Below are positions 1-8,710 of a stretch of DNA of 64,000 bases, piece by piece. The notes beneath the pieces were generated by a model. The model did not search any database, had not been told where the DNA came from, and saw only the letters and a list, made by a program, of their open reading frames with translations. This DNA is from Fluviicola taffensis DSM 16823 (GTDB lineage: Bacteria > Bacteroidota > Bacteroidia > Flavobacteriales_D > Crocinitomicaceae): assembly GCF_000194605.1 (NCBI RefSeq), contig NC_015321.1, forward strand, positions 558,001 to 622,000, given 5' to 3'. The stretch's first letter is position 1; the number at the start of each line of letters is the position of its first letter. A program made the position numbers and the translations under genes.

Positions 1-1
1 A

Positions 2-484
2 GGCAAAACCCAAATCATGGTTGCTACAACGGTCATTGAAGTGGGGGTAAATGTTCCCAATGCATCTGTGATGGTTATTGAAAGCTCCGAACGATTCGGA
101 TTGTCGCAATTACATCAGTTAAGAGGACGTGTTGGAAGAGGCGCCGAACAATCGTATTGTTTGTTAATGACTGGAAGCAAACTTTCAGCTGATACGAAAA
201 AACGCATCCATACAATGGTTCGAACCAATGACGGATTTGAAATTTCAGAAGTCGATTTGGAATTGAGGGGTCCTGGGGATATAATGGGAACACAGCAAAG
301 TGGCACTTTAGATCTTAAAATTGCAGACTTAGCAAAAGATGGTCCGCTTGTTGCTCTAGCACGAGAAAAAGCACGAGAGCTTTTAACTGAAGACCCACGA
401 TTGGATAAACCAGAGCATTCTTTTTTGAGATTAGAAGCAATAAAAAGGTTGCAAGACAAACCAAATTGGGCAGAAATTTCGTAA
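2..484 (+). CDS. recG: ATP-dependent DNA helicase RecG, C-terminal part (5' truncated by window edge)
   Basis: The reading frame is open from the first bases, so the gene begins outside the window and only about 160 C-terminal residues are visible. The fragment carries the end of the second helicase domain: the ATTVIEVGVNVPNAS segment followed by motif VI, QLRGRVGRG, with its arginine finger. After it come the ELRGPGDIMGTQQSG segment and the C-terminal LRLEAIKRL helix typical of RecG. RecG is a superfamily 2 helicase that remodels stalled forks and branched recombination intermediates. The TonB-C-like gene starts 10 bases downstream, suggesting co-transcription. Mfd and UvrB share motif VI, but the GPGDIMGTQQSG segment and tail fit RecG better. 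Confidence 0.93.
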   Translation, partial: GKTQIMVATTVIEVGVNVPNASVMVIESSERFGLSQLHQLRGRVGRGAEQSYCLLMTGSKLSADTKKRIHTMVRTNDGFEISEVDLELRGPGDIMGTQQSGTLDLKIADLAKDGPLVALAREKARELLTEDPRLDKPEHSFLRLEAIKRLQDKPNWAEIS

Positions 485-493
485 ACTTGGACA

Positions 494-844
494 ATGAAAA
501 AATTATTTCTACTTGCACTAACATTTTTTAGTTACTCAAACGCAGATTCTCAGGTTCTTTCTGGAACACTCATTGATTCGGACCGCAAATTATTAACGAA
601 AGATGCAAGTTTTGTATTCACAAACGCAATAGAAGGAGTAATCGTTGTTGAATTAGCGGTTAATCGAGAAGGAAAAGTAACTGCGACAAAAATCATTGGA
701 GAACAATCAACAATTAAATCAACACCATCCAAGATTAAAGCTGAAAACAGTGCTAAAAAACTGACTTTTACTGCTGGAACTCGCTATGCCCCATTTGAAC
801 ATGTGTTAGTGAAATATACCTACAAGAAAACGGCTACAAATTAA
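494..844 (+). CDS. small exported protein with TonB C-terminal-like domain
   Basis: A 116-residue protein with a signal peptide (MKKLFLLALTFFSYSNADSQ, cleavage probably near residue 19) and then one small domain. The segment VVELAVNREGKVTATKI looks like the first strands of a TonB C-terminal domain (usual form: V.f.Idk.GkV....v). There is no transmembrane anchor or proline-rich linker, so it is not a classical TonB; it would be a free periplasmic or exported protein. It follows recG by 10 bases, but the two functions have no obvious link. Specific role unknown. Confidence 0.7.
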   Translation: MKKLFLLALTFFSYSNADSQVLSGTLIDSDRKLLTKDASFVFTNAIEGVIVVELAVNREGKVTATKIIGEQSTIKSTPSKIKAENSAKKLTFTAGTRYAPFEHVLVKYTYKKTATN

Positions 845-939
845 TCAAAAAAAGCGCATTTCAAGATCTTCAATCCCTGGTAAATAAAGGGCTGTTCGCA
901 ATATCGCGAACTTGCAACAAAATTGGATAATCTTGAAAC

Positions 940-1941
940 CTAAACTGGATTCGAAAAAACAAACTCTTCCGAATTCTCTTCGATGTAAGAAAGCATATCC
1001 AAGATTTCTTGCAAGTCAAAAGAAGTTACCAATTTGGTTCTGTACTCTTTGAAATGTGCAATTCCTTTGAAATAATTCGTGTAATGGCGTTTCATTTCAA
1101 CAACTCCCAAACGTTCGCCTTTCCACTTCACACTCATCATCAAATGATCGCGCGCTGCTTCTACTCGCTCTTTTACTCCTGGAACTGCTAAATGCTCGCC
1201 TGTAGCCATAAAGTGCTTGATTTCATTGAAAATCCATGGATAACCGATACTTGCTCGCCCAACCATGATTCCATCCACTCCATAGCGATTTTTATATTCA
1301 ACTGCTTTCTCCGGAGAATCAATATCTCCATTGCCAAAAATTGGAATCTTAATACGCGGATTGTTTTTCACTGCTGCGATATAACTCCAATCGGCTTCGC
1401 CTTTGTACATTTGAGAACGTGTACGCCCATGAATAGACAAGGCTTCAACACCAATATCTTGCAATCTTTCCGCAACTTCCATGATATTAATCATTGAATC
1501 ATCCCAACCTAAACGAGTCTTCACTGTTACGGGAAGTGATGTAGATTTAATACAAGCCTGTGTTAAACGAACCATCAAATCCACATCTTTCAAAACGCCT
1601 GCTCCTGCACCTTTAGAAACCACTTTCTTTACTGGACAACCAAAGTTGATGTCTAATAAATCGGGAGCTGTGGCATCTACAATTTTCGCCGACATGGCCA
1701 TTGCTTCCTCGTCTCCTCCAAAAATTTGAATCCCAATGGGTTTTTCGTAATCAAAAATATCTAGTTTCTGACGACTCTTAATCGCATCTCGAATCAATCC
1801 TTCGGAAGAAATAAATTCCGTGTACATCAAATCTGCGCCATGTTTTTTACACAATGCGCGGAAAGGAGGATCACTCACATCTTCCATTGGAGCCAAAAGA
1901 AGTGGAAACTCACCTAGTTCAATATCACGAATTTTTACCAT
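940..1941 (-). CDS. dusB: tRNA-dihydrouridine synthase (DusB-like)
   Basis: The 333-residue product is a full-length flavin-dependent tRNA dihydrouridine synthase, reducing uridines in the tRNA D-loop with NADPH and FMN. Visible family signs: the N-terminal PLLLAPMEDVSDPPFR segment, INFGCPVKKVVSKGAGAG with the catalytic cysteine of the NxGCP motif, the VTVKTRLGW segment, SIHGRTRSQMYKG, and the C-terminal FMN phosphate site DGIMVGRASIGYPWIF. DusB is the subfamily most often kept in Bacteroidota; DusA or DusC are less likely by overall pattern. The start is set by a TATCTTTG box that ends 4 bases before the ATG, so translation probably begins at the very 5' end of the mRNA. Confidence 0.93.
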   Translation of the reverse strand: MVKIRDIELGEFPLLLAPMEDVSDPPFRALCKKHGADLMYTEFISSEGLIRDAIKSRQKLDIFDYEKPIGIQIFGGDEEAMAMSAKIVDATAPDLLDINFGCPVKKVVSKGAGAGVLKDVDLMVRLTQACIKSTSLPVTVKTRLGWDDSMINIMEVAERLQDIGVEALSIHGRTRSQMYKGEADWSYIAAVKNNPRIKIPIFGNGDIDSPEKAVEYKNRYGVDGIMVGRASIGYPWIFNEIKHFMATGEHLAVPGVKERVEAARDHLMMSVKWKGERLGVVEMKRHYTNYFKGIAHFKEYRTKLVTSFDLQEILDMLSYIEENSEEFVFSNPV

Positions 1942-1945
1942 GGCG

Positions 1946-1953
1946 CAAAGATA
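1946..1953 (-). promoter_or_regulatory. Bacteroidota -7 promoter box for dusB
   Basis: TATCTTTG on the minus strand matches the Bacteroidota consensus TAnnTTTG. Only CGCC separates it from the dusB ATG, implying a leaderless transcript. The bases upstream (to about 2010) share a module with the map promoter. Confidence 0.6.
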
Positions 1954-2123
1954 AGAAAAAGCAATCGCTTTTGAAGACTAAGCCATTACAAACGTTAGTG
2001 CGAAAATGACGCAGACAAACCCGGTTCGCTACGAGAAGGAAAACTTCTTAAGCGTTTTTAGATTTTAGGACGTTCAGATATTACGACTTTAAGACTAAAT
2101 ACCCTTTCAAGTACTAATATCCT

Positions 2124-4361
2124 TTACTCATTCTCATTTTGTACTTCTTCCTGCTTCGACAAACTCTGGTAGAAATATGCTCCAACCAAGAGTAACCCTC
2201 CAATTGCGATGAAGACAATTGTTTTGTAAATTGTACTCAAGGTACTGAGATCGTAAAAGAACATTTTTAACATCGTAATTCCCAAAATAACCATCGCTGT
2301 GATTCGCATAATTGCTTGTTTTTGTTTGATTCCGATAACAATCATTGCTATAGCAAATGCAACCCAAAGTACAGAAAGCAAGATTTTGTATCCAGCTCCA
2401 AATCCTGAAACCAACGACCATTGAACCAATTCCAAGGAAAGTACCCATAAAATAAGCAAGAGTGAAAGTGCTTTTACCCAATCGTCTTGTTTTTGGTGTG
2501 TCCGCTGAAGAATTGCGGTACCAATAACACCACCCAATAAACAATAGTGTGCCAATTTATACGAACTCCAATATTCAGGTTCTTTCAAGAAATTTGGAAT
2601 CTCCATTTCTGAAAATGACAATCCAATCAATGATAATCCCAAGAAAACAATTCCTAAAATAAGGTCTGTTCCAGATAAAGAATCGGTTCTTCCAAGCACC
2701 CATTTTCTAAATCCAAGGGTTACAAATACACTCATTGGAAGCCAAGCATACTTCCAAACCAGAATTAAGTCCTTGTAAGTCTCAAATTTCACATACTGAA
2801 GCGTACTTTGCTCTGAACTCTGAGAATTAAGTTCTTTCACTGTTAAACTTGTTTCATAATTTACATGTGCTGAAATTGCATAATACCCGAAGAAAATCAG
2901 AATAGCGAAACCAAATAGCCCAGCTGTTTTCCAAATCAATTTTGAATGGTATTCTGGTTGAAACTTGCGAAGTAAAATAAATGTCAATCCAATGGCTAAT
3001 ACGATGAATCCAATGGAGAAAACTAATTCATCTCCAAAGTAATCGTGCTCTGCCGTTTTCAATAAATTGATTGTCACTTCAATAAGTATGAATAGCGAAG
3101 CCAATGAGAACAAAACAATACCGATAACTTCTTCCAGTTTTCCTTTCATTTCTTCAGCGAGCCAAAATAAAATCAACGCGCCACTAATCAAGACATAGAT
3201 GTACGAGTAATCTCCGCAAAAAACAGTCAAACAATTTGCCAAACCAAAAATCGACAAGGCTCCAAAAACACGTTTAAAATCGAAACGTTCTTCTTTTGCA
3301 AAAATGGCGCGGATTCCCAAATAAACACCAATTCCAACGGCATGAAACAGCATCGCCTGCCAAATTGGAGAATGGTCATTTACATATCCAACAGCACCAA
3401 AATAGCAAATCCCTACAAGTATCAACTGAATGACCTGGTGATCGACCAAAGCATCTTTCTTCCAGAGATTCCTTCCAACAATCGCAAAAACAAACAAGGT
3501 GAAGAAAGCTACCAAGTAACTTGCTGCAATCAGCGAGTCTAGCTGAAAGTTAAAATCGGTATTGAACCAAAAGAGGAAAATAAAAGCTGTCCATACTATT
3601 ACTGGATACTGAATGGTTGGCCATTTTCGAACAATTGAAATGAGTAACATTCCCAAATTGATGATGAGCATGTAAAGCAAATAGTACGAAATGTGTTTAG
3701 AGCCATCAGAAACCAATGGAGGCAAAATATATGCTCCAACCAACCCTAAATGAGCAATGATTGCCATGTTGTAATACATTGCCAAAAACACAGCAATTAA
3801 TACCAATACGAGCAAGCCTCCAAATGCAACAGACGATGGTATCAATTGATAGAAACTATAAGCCGCATAAGTGATGAAATAAGCAACTCCAATTGCTCCA
3901 CTCGCCAAAACAGCACTAAACGACTTGTATTTTGCTCTAAAAACGAATGCAAAAACACCCAAAATTGCTGCAATCGAAAAACCAGCTAAAACGCGACCTC
4001 CTTGACCAATCAAATTGTGGTCGATGGCATATTTCGCACCAATTCCAACACCTATTAATACAATTGCAATCCCGATTTTACTCAACAATTGCTCTCCAAT
4101 AAACTGTTCCCAAGAGGTTTTCTCTTTTTTAGTTGGAATTGGATTTTGTGAAATTGGAATTGTTGGTGTAGATACATTTTCTGGTTGAGCCGTTTTTGTA
4201 ACAACAGATTGAATTGCCGTTTTTTCAACCCCTAATTGATCACGCAAAATCTTAAATTCCGCATAATTTTCTTTGATTCGAATCTTTAAATCTTCGTGTT
4301 CAGCCCACAATTTCCGGTATGATTCCTCTAAACGGGCAACTTTATCCTTATCAGATTCCAT
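2124..4361 (-). CDS. DUF2339 family polytopic membrane protein
   Basis: A 745-residue protein. Residues 1-45 form a charged helix likely to be a coiled coil (VARLEESYRKLWAEHEDLKIRIKENY). A linker rich in proline, threonine and serine (residues about 55-75) follows, then WEQFIGEQLLSKIGIAIVLIGVGIGAKYAIDH, the usual entry into the DUF2339 membrane region. From there to the end the chain is almost continuous hydrophobic helices, on the order of 20 membrane spans. The family's function is unknown; it sits in the inner membrane. The gene stands alone between dusB and a repeat-filled gap. Recognition of DUF2339 rests on the topology and the entry segment. Confidence 0.82.
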   Translation of the reverse strand: MESDKDKVARLEESYRKLWAEHEDLKIRIKENYAEFKILRDQLGVEKTAIQSVVTKTAQPENVSTPTIPISQNPIPTKKEKTSWEQFIGEQLLSKIGIAIVLIGVGIGAKYAIDHNLIGQGGRVLAGFSIAAILGVFAFVFRAKYKSFSAVLASGAIGVAYFITYAAYSFYQLIPSSVAFGGLLVLVLIAVFLAMYYNMAIIAHLGLVGAYILPPLVSDGSKHISYYLLYMLIINLGMLLISIVRKWPTIQYPVIVWTAFIFLFWFNTDFNFQLDSLIAASYLVAFFTLFVFAIVGRNLWKKDALVDHQVIQLILVGICYFGAVGYVNDHSPIWQAMLFHAVGIGVYLGIRAIFAKEERFDFKRVFGALSIFGLANCLTVFCGDYSYIYVLISGALILFWLAEEMKGKLEEVIGIVLFSLASLFILIEVTINLLKTAEHDYFGDELVFSIGFIVLAIGLTFILLRKFQPEYHSKLIWKTAGLFGFAILIFFGYYAISAHVNYETSLTVKELNSQSSEQSTLQYVKFETYKDLILVWKYAWLPMSVFVTLGFRKWVLGRTDSLSGTDLILGIVFLGLSLIGLSFSEMEIPNFLKEPEYWSSYKLAHYCLLGGVIGTAILQRTHQKQDDWVKALSLLLILWVLSLELVQWSLVSGFGAGYKILLSVLWVAFAIAMIVIGIKQKQAIMRITAMVILGITMLKMFFYDLSTLSTIYKTIVFIAIGGLLLVGAYFYQSLSKQEEVQNENE

Positions 4362-4437
4362 AGCTTCAGTATCGATTGGTTTTGGGTGAAAATAGGAATA
4401 AGATTTATCTCACGCTGTTAATTGTGGAAAAATTTAG

Positions 4438-4603
4438 TTCAATAGTTCAATTCCCGATAGCTATCGGGATCAATAGTTCAATAGTTCAATAGTTCAATAG
4501 TTCAATAGTTCAATAGTTCAATAGTTCAATAGTTCAATAGTTCAATAGTTCAATTAAAAACTATTTTAAAAATTTTGAACCCTTTGAACTTTATTTTGAA
4601 CCT
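4438..4603. repeat. 8-nt tandem array TTCAATAG plus inverted TTGAAC copies
   Basis: One unit lies at 4438-4445. After an interrupting palindrome there are nine perfect head-to-tail TTCAATAG units at 4477-4548, with partial units on both sides (to 4556). TTGAAC copies in inverse orientation follow at 4575, 4584 and 4596, ending 4 bases before the stop codon of the vWA gene. The array contains no gene. It fills most of the 245-base gap between the two neighbouring minus-strand genes. Confidence 0.95.
4452..4469. repeat. perfect 18-bp palindrome inside the TTCAATAG array
   Basis: TCCCGATAGCTATCGGGA reads the same on both strands. It breaks the 8-nt array, replacing about three bases of the expected register, so it looks inserted after the array formed or copied in by slippage. 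Confidence 0.9.
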
Positions 4604-4606
4604 TGT

Positions 4607-6202
4607 TTAATGTTGTCTTACAAAAACTCCGTTTAAAAGCAGATAGGTAATTCGTTCTATTTGAATCGTTCCTTTTTCGGCACAAGCAGCAATATTGTCA
4701 TACGGTTTTCCACGAAAAGTTACTGTTCCTTTTGTCCGATGAGCAATCGTTAAATACGCTTCATTGAGAATCATTCCTCCACAGACTACCACATGAACTG
4801 GAACTGTTACTTTCGGTAGAAGGCTCATGTCTTTTGGAGTTGCATAATTGTCTGCTATCAGGACTATTTTAGTGCATTCAGGATACATTTGAGTCGTAAC
4901 CAGAATTGCTTCTAAGTCATTTTCTTCCATATCGCAATTACTTCCTCCCCTTTCCATTACTGAAATCATAGCTTCGGTGAGTGAATCAATGGTATTCACT
5001 GTAAATCCATACACACCCACTTTGGGTTTTTCAGGCATTTTACTTTTCACCCGAGGAGCGCACGCATATTCATCATTGAAAAACACATAATGCGCTGGCG
5101 GATCTGTTTTTGAGGTAAATTTCAACTTTAAAAACTCTAAAACTTCTGCGCTATATGGAGCCATGCTTCCTGTTACATCACAAACCATCACCGTGTTTTT
5201 CCAATCCATTTTATCCAATGCTTTAGTAACCTGATTGGAAGTTGGAGTTGGCTTCAACGCTTGGTAATTGAATTCGGGTAATTTGGATTTTAACTTAGGT
5301 GGAACTTCTGTTGCATAAATTTCTAGAGGAGATGGAACAACACTTCCTCTCGACATGAAATCAACCGTAAATTGCACCATGCATTCAGTCGGTTTTCCAT
5401 CCAAGGTTCCTGGTTTCCAAGGAGGCATATTGTCTATGAAATCCTTGATTTCGTCTTTGTAAATCTTATTTGAACTTCGCTCTGGAAAAACAACCTTACT
5501 TACTTTGCCTTCTTTATCAATGTAGAACTGAACAGGAACTGATTCTGCTTTCGCCCCTGATGGATAACTCAGCGCTTTTGAAAAATAGTCGATCCGGGCT
5601 TTTTCACCTTGTGCAAATTTAGGAAGCACAATAACAGGTTCTCTTTCTTCAGCAGCTTCAACCTTTGCCTTCTCTTTTTTCAAATACGTATCGTAGGTAT
5701 ATGATTTCAAATCTCCTTCTTTAACCTTTCTCAAAAAATCGGATTCAATACTGGTTAAAGTAGAATCTTGTTCATCGCGATACGTAATGATAAATCCATG
5801 AAAAAACGCTGCTCCCATTTCAGGTGATGTACAACCTGTTTGGGCCCACAAAATCCATTCAACAGCTGCTGCCTGTGCACAATTTGGAGCAACTTGAAAC
5901 AAGGTTTCCATACGCTTTCTATTAAGAGCATGTTGATCAAAATTTTCCGATTTGTGATAAGTCGTATAAGCTAACTCTATCTTTAGAATTGTCTTCCCCT
6001 TTGCTTGATTTAAATCTCCTGGATTCTTAAAATTTCCGTTATTGAAATTCGTTTCGAGGAATAGCTGATTGTTTCTCTTTTTTACTTCGAGCTTTACAGT
6101 TTCACGCGGTTTTGTCTTTAGAATATTTGCAATTCGCACTGAATTTTTCTGAGCAAAAAAGAAAAAAGGAAGAAAGAAAAAAAGAAGTAAACGGTATTGC
6201 AT
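4607..6202 (-). CDS. exported protein with TonB-C-like and von Willebrand A-like domains
   Basis: A 531-residue protein with a signal peptide (MQYRLLLFFFLPFFFFAQ). Residues about 30-190 are an unrecognised region with three cysteines. Residues about 205-290 resemble a TonB C-terminal domain (VPVQFYIDKEGKVSKVVF, then PPWKPGTLDGKPTECMVQFTV). From about residue 335 a vWA-like fold starts: KNTVMVCDVTGSMAPY with D342 opening a DxTGSM variant of the MIDAS motif, then hydrophobic strands ending KIVLIADNYATP and VPVHVVVCGG. A vWA domain usually binds a metal and a partner protein. The combination is unusual; the role is unknown. It is a single gene, followed by a GTTCAA-type repeat array. Confidence 0.75.
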   Translation of the reverse strand: MQYRLLLFFFLPFFFFAQKNSVRIANILKTKPRETVKLEVKKRNNQLFLETNFNNGNFKNPGDLNQAKGKTILKIELAYTTYHKSENFDQHALNRKRMETLFQVAPNCAQAAAVEWILWAQTGCTSPEMGAAFFHGFIITYRDEQDSTLTSIESDFLRKVKEGDLKSYTYDTYLKKEKAKVEAAEEREPVIVLPKFAQGEKARIDYFSKALSYPSGAKAESVPVQFYIDKEGKVSKVVFPERSSNKIYKDEIKDFIDNMPPWKPGTLDGKPTECMVQFTVDFMSRGSVVPSPLEIYATEVPPKLKSKLPEFNYQALKPTPTSNQVTKALDKMDWKNTVMVCDVTGSMAPYSAEVLEFLKLKFTSKTDPPAHYVFFNDEYACAPRVKSKMPEKPKVGVYGFTVNTIDSLTEAMISVMERGGSNCDMEENDLEAILVTTQMYPECTKIVLIADNYATPKDMSLLPKVTVPVHVVVCGGMILNEAYLTIAHRTKGTVTFRGKPYDNIAACAEKGTIQIERITYLLLNGVFVRQH

Positions 6203-6244
6203 ATTCAGTCGGTTATGAATTCATAATGCATTTCCACTAAAAAG

Positions 6245-6832
6245 TTACAAGTTCTGCAAGATTGCATCAGCTCCAAAAAAAACTCCAGAAACCCAACAAC
6301 TAATGATGAAAAAACCGTACAACCCAGCAAATGATTTATGTAATGAGTTCTCATTTCGACTTAGGAAAACACTCAACAACCACATGATTGTTGGTACGAT
6401 GATCCAAAGATGCAAATTCATCCACAAACAAGCCAACATCACCAAACCATTGATGATTTGAAGCCATCTAAACTGTGTTCTATCTTTCCATGCAATTAAT
6501 ACTTGCCATACAAAAAACAGTAGTGTGAATGCTAATAAAGCAAATGTAGTAAAGGTTTCTATGCCATCCTTTCTAACCATCAATGTGTGATGAGGAACAA
6601 CTATTTGGATAAGAACATGTGAAGAAAGTGCGAGTGAAAAAGTTGCTAGTAACAACATGATTTCTTGCCATCCAAAGCGCTTGTTTACAATCACTAAAAT
6701 TGACGCAATGAGAAACAAAGCGGGCTTGAAAAGTCCAAATGGCAATAGAAAAACACCGCTTTCTGCAAAAATTGTTGTTGCATAAATACAGGCGGTCAGA
6801 ATACTTAAAAGAACAATGCGCTCACTAGTCAT
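6245..6832 (-). CDS. small polytopic membrane protein, unknown function
   Basis: A 195-residue protein made of about six hydrophobic helices (residues 5-25, 30-48, 55-75, 95-115, 125-150 and 165-190) joined by short loops such as WKDRTQFRW. I recognise no family. Its ATG lies inside the 3' end of map (8-base overlap), so it is almost certainly co-transcribed and probably translationally coupled with map. The pairing gives no clear functional hint. Confidence 0.7.
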   Translation of the reverse strand: MTSERIVLLSILTACIYATTIFAESGVFLLPFGLFKPALFLIASILVIVNKRFGWQEIMLLLATFSLALSSHVLIQIVVPHHTLMVRKDGIETFTTFALLAFTLLFFVWQVLIAWKDRTQFRWLQIINGLVMLACLWMNLHLWIIVPTIMWLLSVFLSRNENSLHKSFAGLYGFFIISCWVSGVFFGADAILQNL

Positions 6833-7607
6833 TCTTCTTTGCTAACGCTTCTTCGATGTAATCAAATGTGGATAGAATAACCGGTTTTCCGTCAACAACG
6901 GCAATATCGTGTTCGAAATGTGCACTTGGCTGTCCATCTGCAGTTACAATCGTCCAATTATCTTCTAGTTGAATGACTTTCTCGGTTCCCATATTGATCA
7001 TTGGTTCGATAGCAATCGTCAAACCATTCATGATTTTCTTTCCTCTTCCACGTTTTCCATAGTTTGCAACTTGTGGATCCTCGTGTAATGTTGTACCTAA
7101 ACCGTGACCAACTAATTCACGAACAACTCCATAACCATGTTTTTCAGCATGTGTTTGAATTGCCCAACCAATATCATCGATTCTATTTCCAACATGAGCT
7201 TGCTCGATACCTAAATATAGACATTCCAATGTTACGTCCAATAATTTTCTTTTCGCATCAGAGATTTTCCCCACAGCAAAAGTATAGGCATGATCTCCGT
7301 AATATCCTTTGTAAATAGCTCCACAATCTACCGAAACGATATCACCTTCTTGAATAGGTCTTTCTGTCGGCAAACCGTGAACTACTTGCTCATTAACCGA
7401 AATCAGCAAAGTACTCGGACAACCATATAAGCCTAGAAATGCTGGAATTGCATCTTGAGAACGAATATACGCTTCAGCCAGTTTATCCATTTCTAATGGA
7501 GTAACTCCTGGGCGCATTATTTCTGCTATTTTACCTAATGTTCTACTAACAATTTGCGCAGCTTGGCGCATAATCTCAATTTCTTCGGCTGTTTTATACT
7601 TAATCAT
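6825..7607 (-). CDS. map: methionine aminopeptidase, type I
   Basis: This cytosolic enzyme removes the initiator methionine from new proteins. All five metal ligands are visible: Asp in VDCGAIYKGYYGDHAYTF (two aspartates), His in GHGLGTTLHEDP, Glu in IEPMINMG and Glu in FEHDIAV. The length of about 260 residues fits the short type I form without a zinc-finger extension. The start used here gives MIKYKTAEEIEIMRQ, where family members usually begin. An ATG 21 bases upstream (7628) would add MSFLNKS and lies 6 bases after a TATCTTTG box, so it is a real alternative. The next gene overlaps its 3' end by 8 bases. Confidence 0.94.
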   Translation of the reverse strand: MIKYKTAEEIEIMRQAAQIVSRTLGKIAEIMRPGVTPLEMDKLAEAYIRSQDAIPAFLGLYGCPSTLLISVNEQVVHGLPTERPIQEGDIVSVDCGAIYKGYYGDHAYTFAVGKISDAKRKLLDVTLECLYLGIEQAHVGNRIDDIGWAIQTHAEKHGYGVVRELVGHGLGTTLHEDPQVANYGKRGRGKKIMNGLTIAIEPMINMGTEKVIQLEDNWTIVTADGQPSAHFEHDIAVVDGKPVILSTFDYIEEALAKKND

Positions 7608-7634
7608 ACTCTTATTCAAGAAACTCATGGAATG

Positions 7635-7642
7635 CAAAGATA
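7635..7642 (-). promoter_or_regulatory. Bacteroidota -7 promoter box for map
   Basis: TATCTTTG on the minus strand, matching TAnnTTTG, within the 18-base string GCTTTTTCTTATCTTTGC that is identical to that upstream of dusB. Confidence 0.6.
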
Positions 7643-7739
7643 AGAAAAAGCTACGCTTTTGAATACTAAATTATGACCTCGTACATACGGTATTAGTACG
7701 AAAGTTAACGAAGAACAAATTAATTCAACAGTGAAAATT

Positions 7740-8591
7740 CTAAAACCGCTTCAATTGAAAAGCTTCAAACGTATATTCAGCTGTATATATTTTCATTCGT
7801 TCCTTCAAATTATACCAGGGAGAAAGCGTTGCGTTCATTGGATTCATTAAAACCTGAATTTCTTGTGCAGGCATGTAACTTTGAGCCAAAAGCACTAATT
7901 TTTCTCCATCCGTATTTTCAATCATATCCACCACAATCACAGCATGTCCAGGAGATCCACCTCGAATCAGCACATCACCAATTTCTACATCTTCCAATTT
8001 CACAGAGCGCAATTCTTTGTCCAAAGAAAGTGTACTTGCATAGTTGAAAACTGTTTCCATATATTTCAAGAATCCACCATAACTCTTATCTGCAGAAGCT
8101 GATTTTTGCCAACTGACTGAATTTCCATTTAAAGCCACTCGATTTCCTTCTCGCCACTTACTATATTCGCAGTTAAATCCACTCACAAATCGAAAATGAA
8201 TATCTGAAAAACGGTTGGAATGAAATAAATATTCTCCGCGCAATCGCATCACTGCATCCGCGCATTGCTGTAAATCTCGCTTTCCTACAGACATATCAAT
8301 CACCGCAACGTGTGCGCTTTGATTTCCTTTCAATTCACCATTATACAAATGAACTGCTGAACCATCTCGTTTCAAAGAAAGATTTCGCAAAAAGAACCCG
8401 AAACTCGAACTATCCTGCGATTTGCGTGCGTAGCCTTCAGGAACTAAAAACCGAGTGGCGATAGTTGTCCCCGATGTGTCAATCAATTGAATATTCGTAT
8501 TGACTCCCTCCACTGTTTTTGAGGAATTGAGATTGCAAGAAGCAATAACAAGAAATGAGATTAAAAATGCTGCAAAAGCTAATTTATTCAT
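7740..8591 (-). CDS. DUF4846 family lipoprotein
   Basis: A 283-residue protein with a lipoprotein signal peptide; the lipobox ends at Cys in LVIASCN (about residue 19), so it should be anchored to a membrane by lipid. The mature part matches my memory of DUF4846: GSAVHLYNGELKGNQSAHVAVIDM, then DLQQCADAVMRLRGEYLF, GFNCEYSKWREGNRV, and a C-terminal IGDVLIRGGSPGHAVIVVDM with a GHAVIV segment like those in NlpC/P60-fold proteins. The histidine and the LLAQSYMPAQEI tail suggest a hydrolase-like fold, but catalytic function is not established. Single gene with its own unit. Confidence 0.8.
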   Translation of the reverse strand: MNKLAFAAFLISFLVIASCNLNSSKTVEGVNTNIQLIDTSGTTIATRFLVPEGYARKSQDSSSFGFFLRNLSLKRDGSAVHLYNGELKGNQSAHVAVIDMSVGKRDLQQCADAVMRLRGEYLFHSNRFSDIHFRFVSGFNCEYSKWREGNRVALNGNSVSWQKSASADKSYGGFLKYMETVFNYASTLSLDKELRSVKLEDVEIGDVLIRGGSPGHAVIVVDMIENTDGEKLVLLAQSYMPAQEIQVLMNPMNATLSPWYNLKERMKIYTAEYTFEAFQLKRF

Positions 8592-8658
8592 GAGTTGATG
8601 GCTTTAAGTTCCTCACAAGTTAAGTGAATTCCTTTAAATGGCGAGCACCAGGTATAAA

Positions 8659-8690
8659 AAAACCGATTCATCTATTGATGCATCGGTTTT
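8659..8690 (-). terminator. rho-independent terminator after the DUF3829-like gene
   Basis: AAAACCGAT pairs with ATCGGTTTT and an inner TCATC/GATGC arm extends the stem to about 14 bp with one mismatch around a TATT loop. On the minus strand it is followed by a run of T. It lies 21 bases after the stop of the gene ending at 8711. Confidence 0.85.
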
Positions 8691-8710
8691 CAGTTTCTCT
8701 ATTTGAACCC

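Noticed and set aside
894-911. GTTCGC...GCGAAC inverted repeat between the TonB-C-like gene and dusB
   Set aside because: Only a 6-bp stem with no T run; too weak to call a terminator or operator.
4438-4560. CRISPR-like array
   Set aside because: Units are 8 nt without spacers; a CRISPR needs repeats of about 23-40 nt separated by unique spacers. No cas gene is near.
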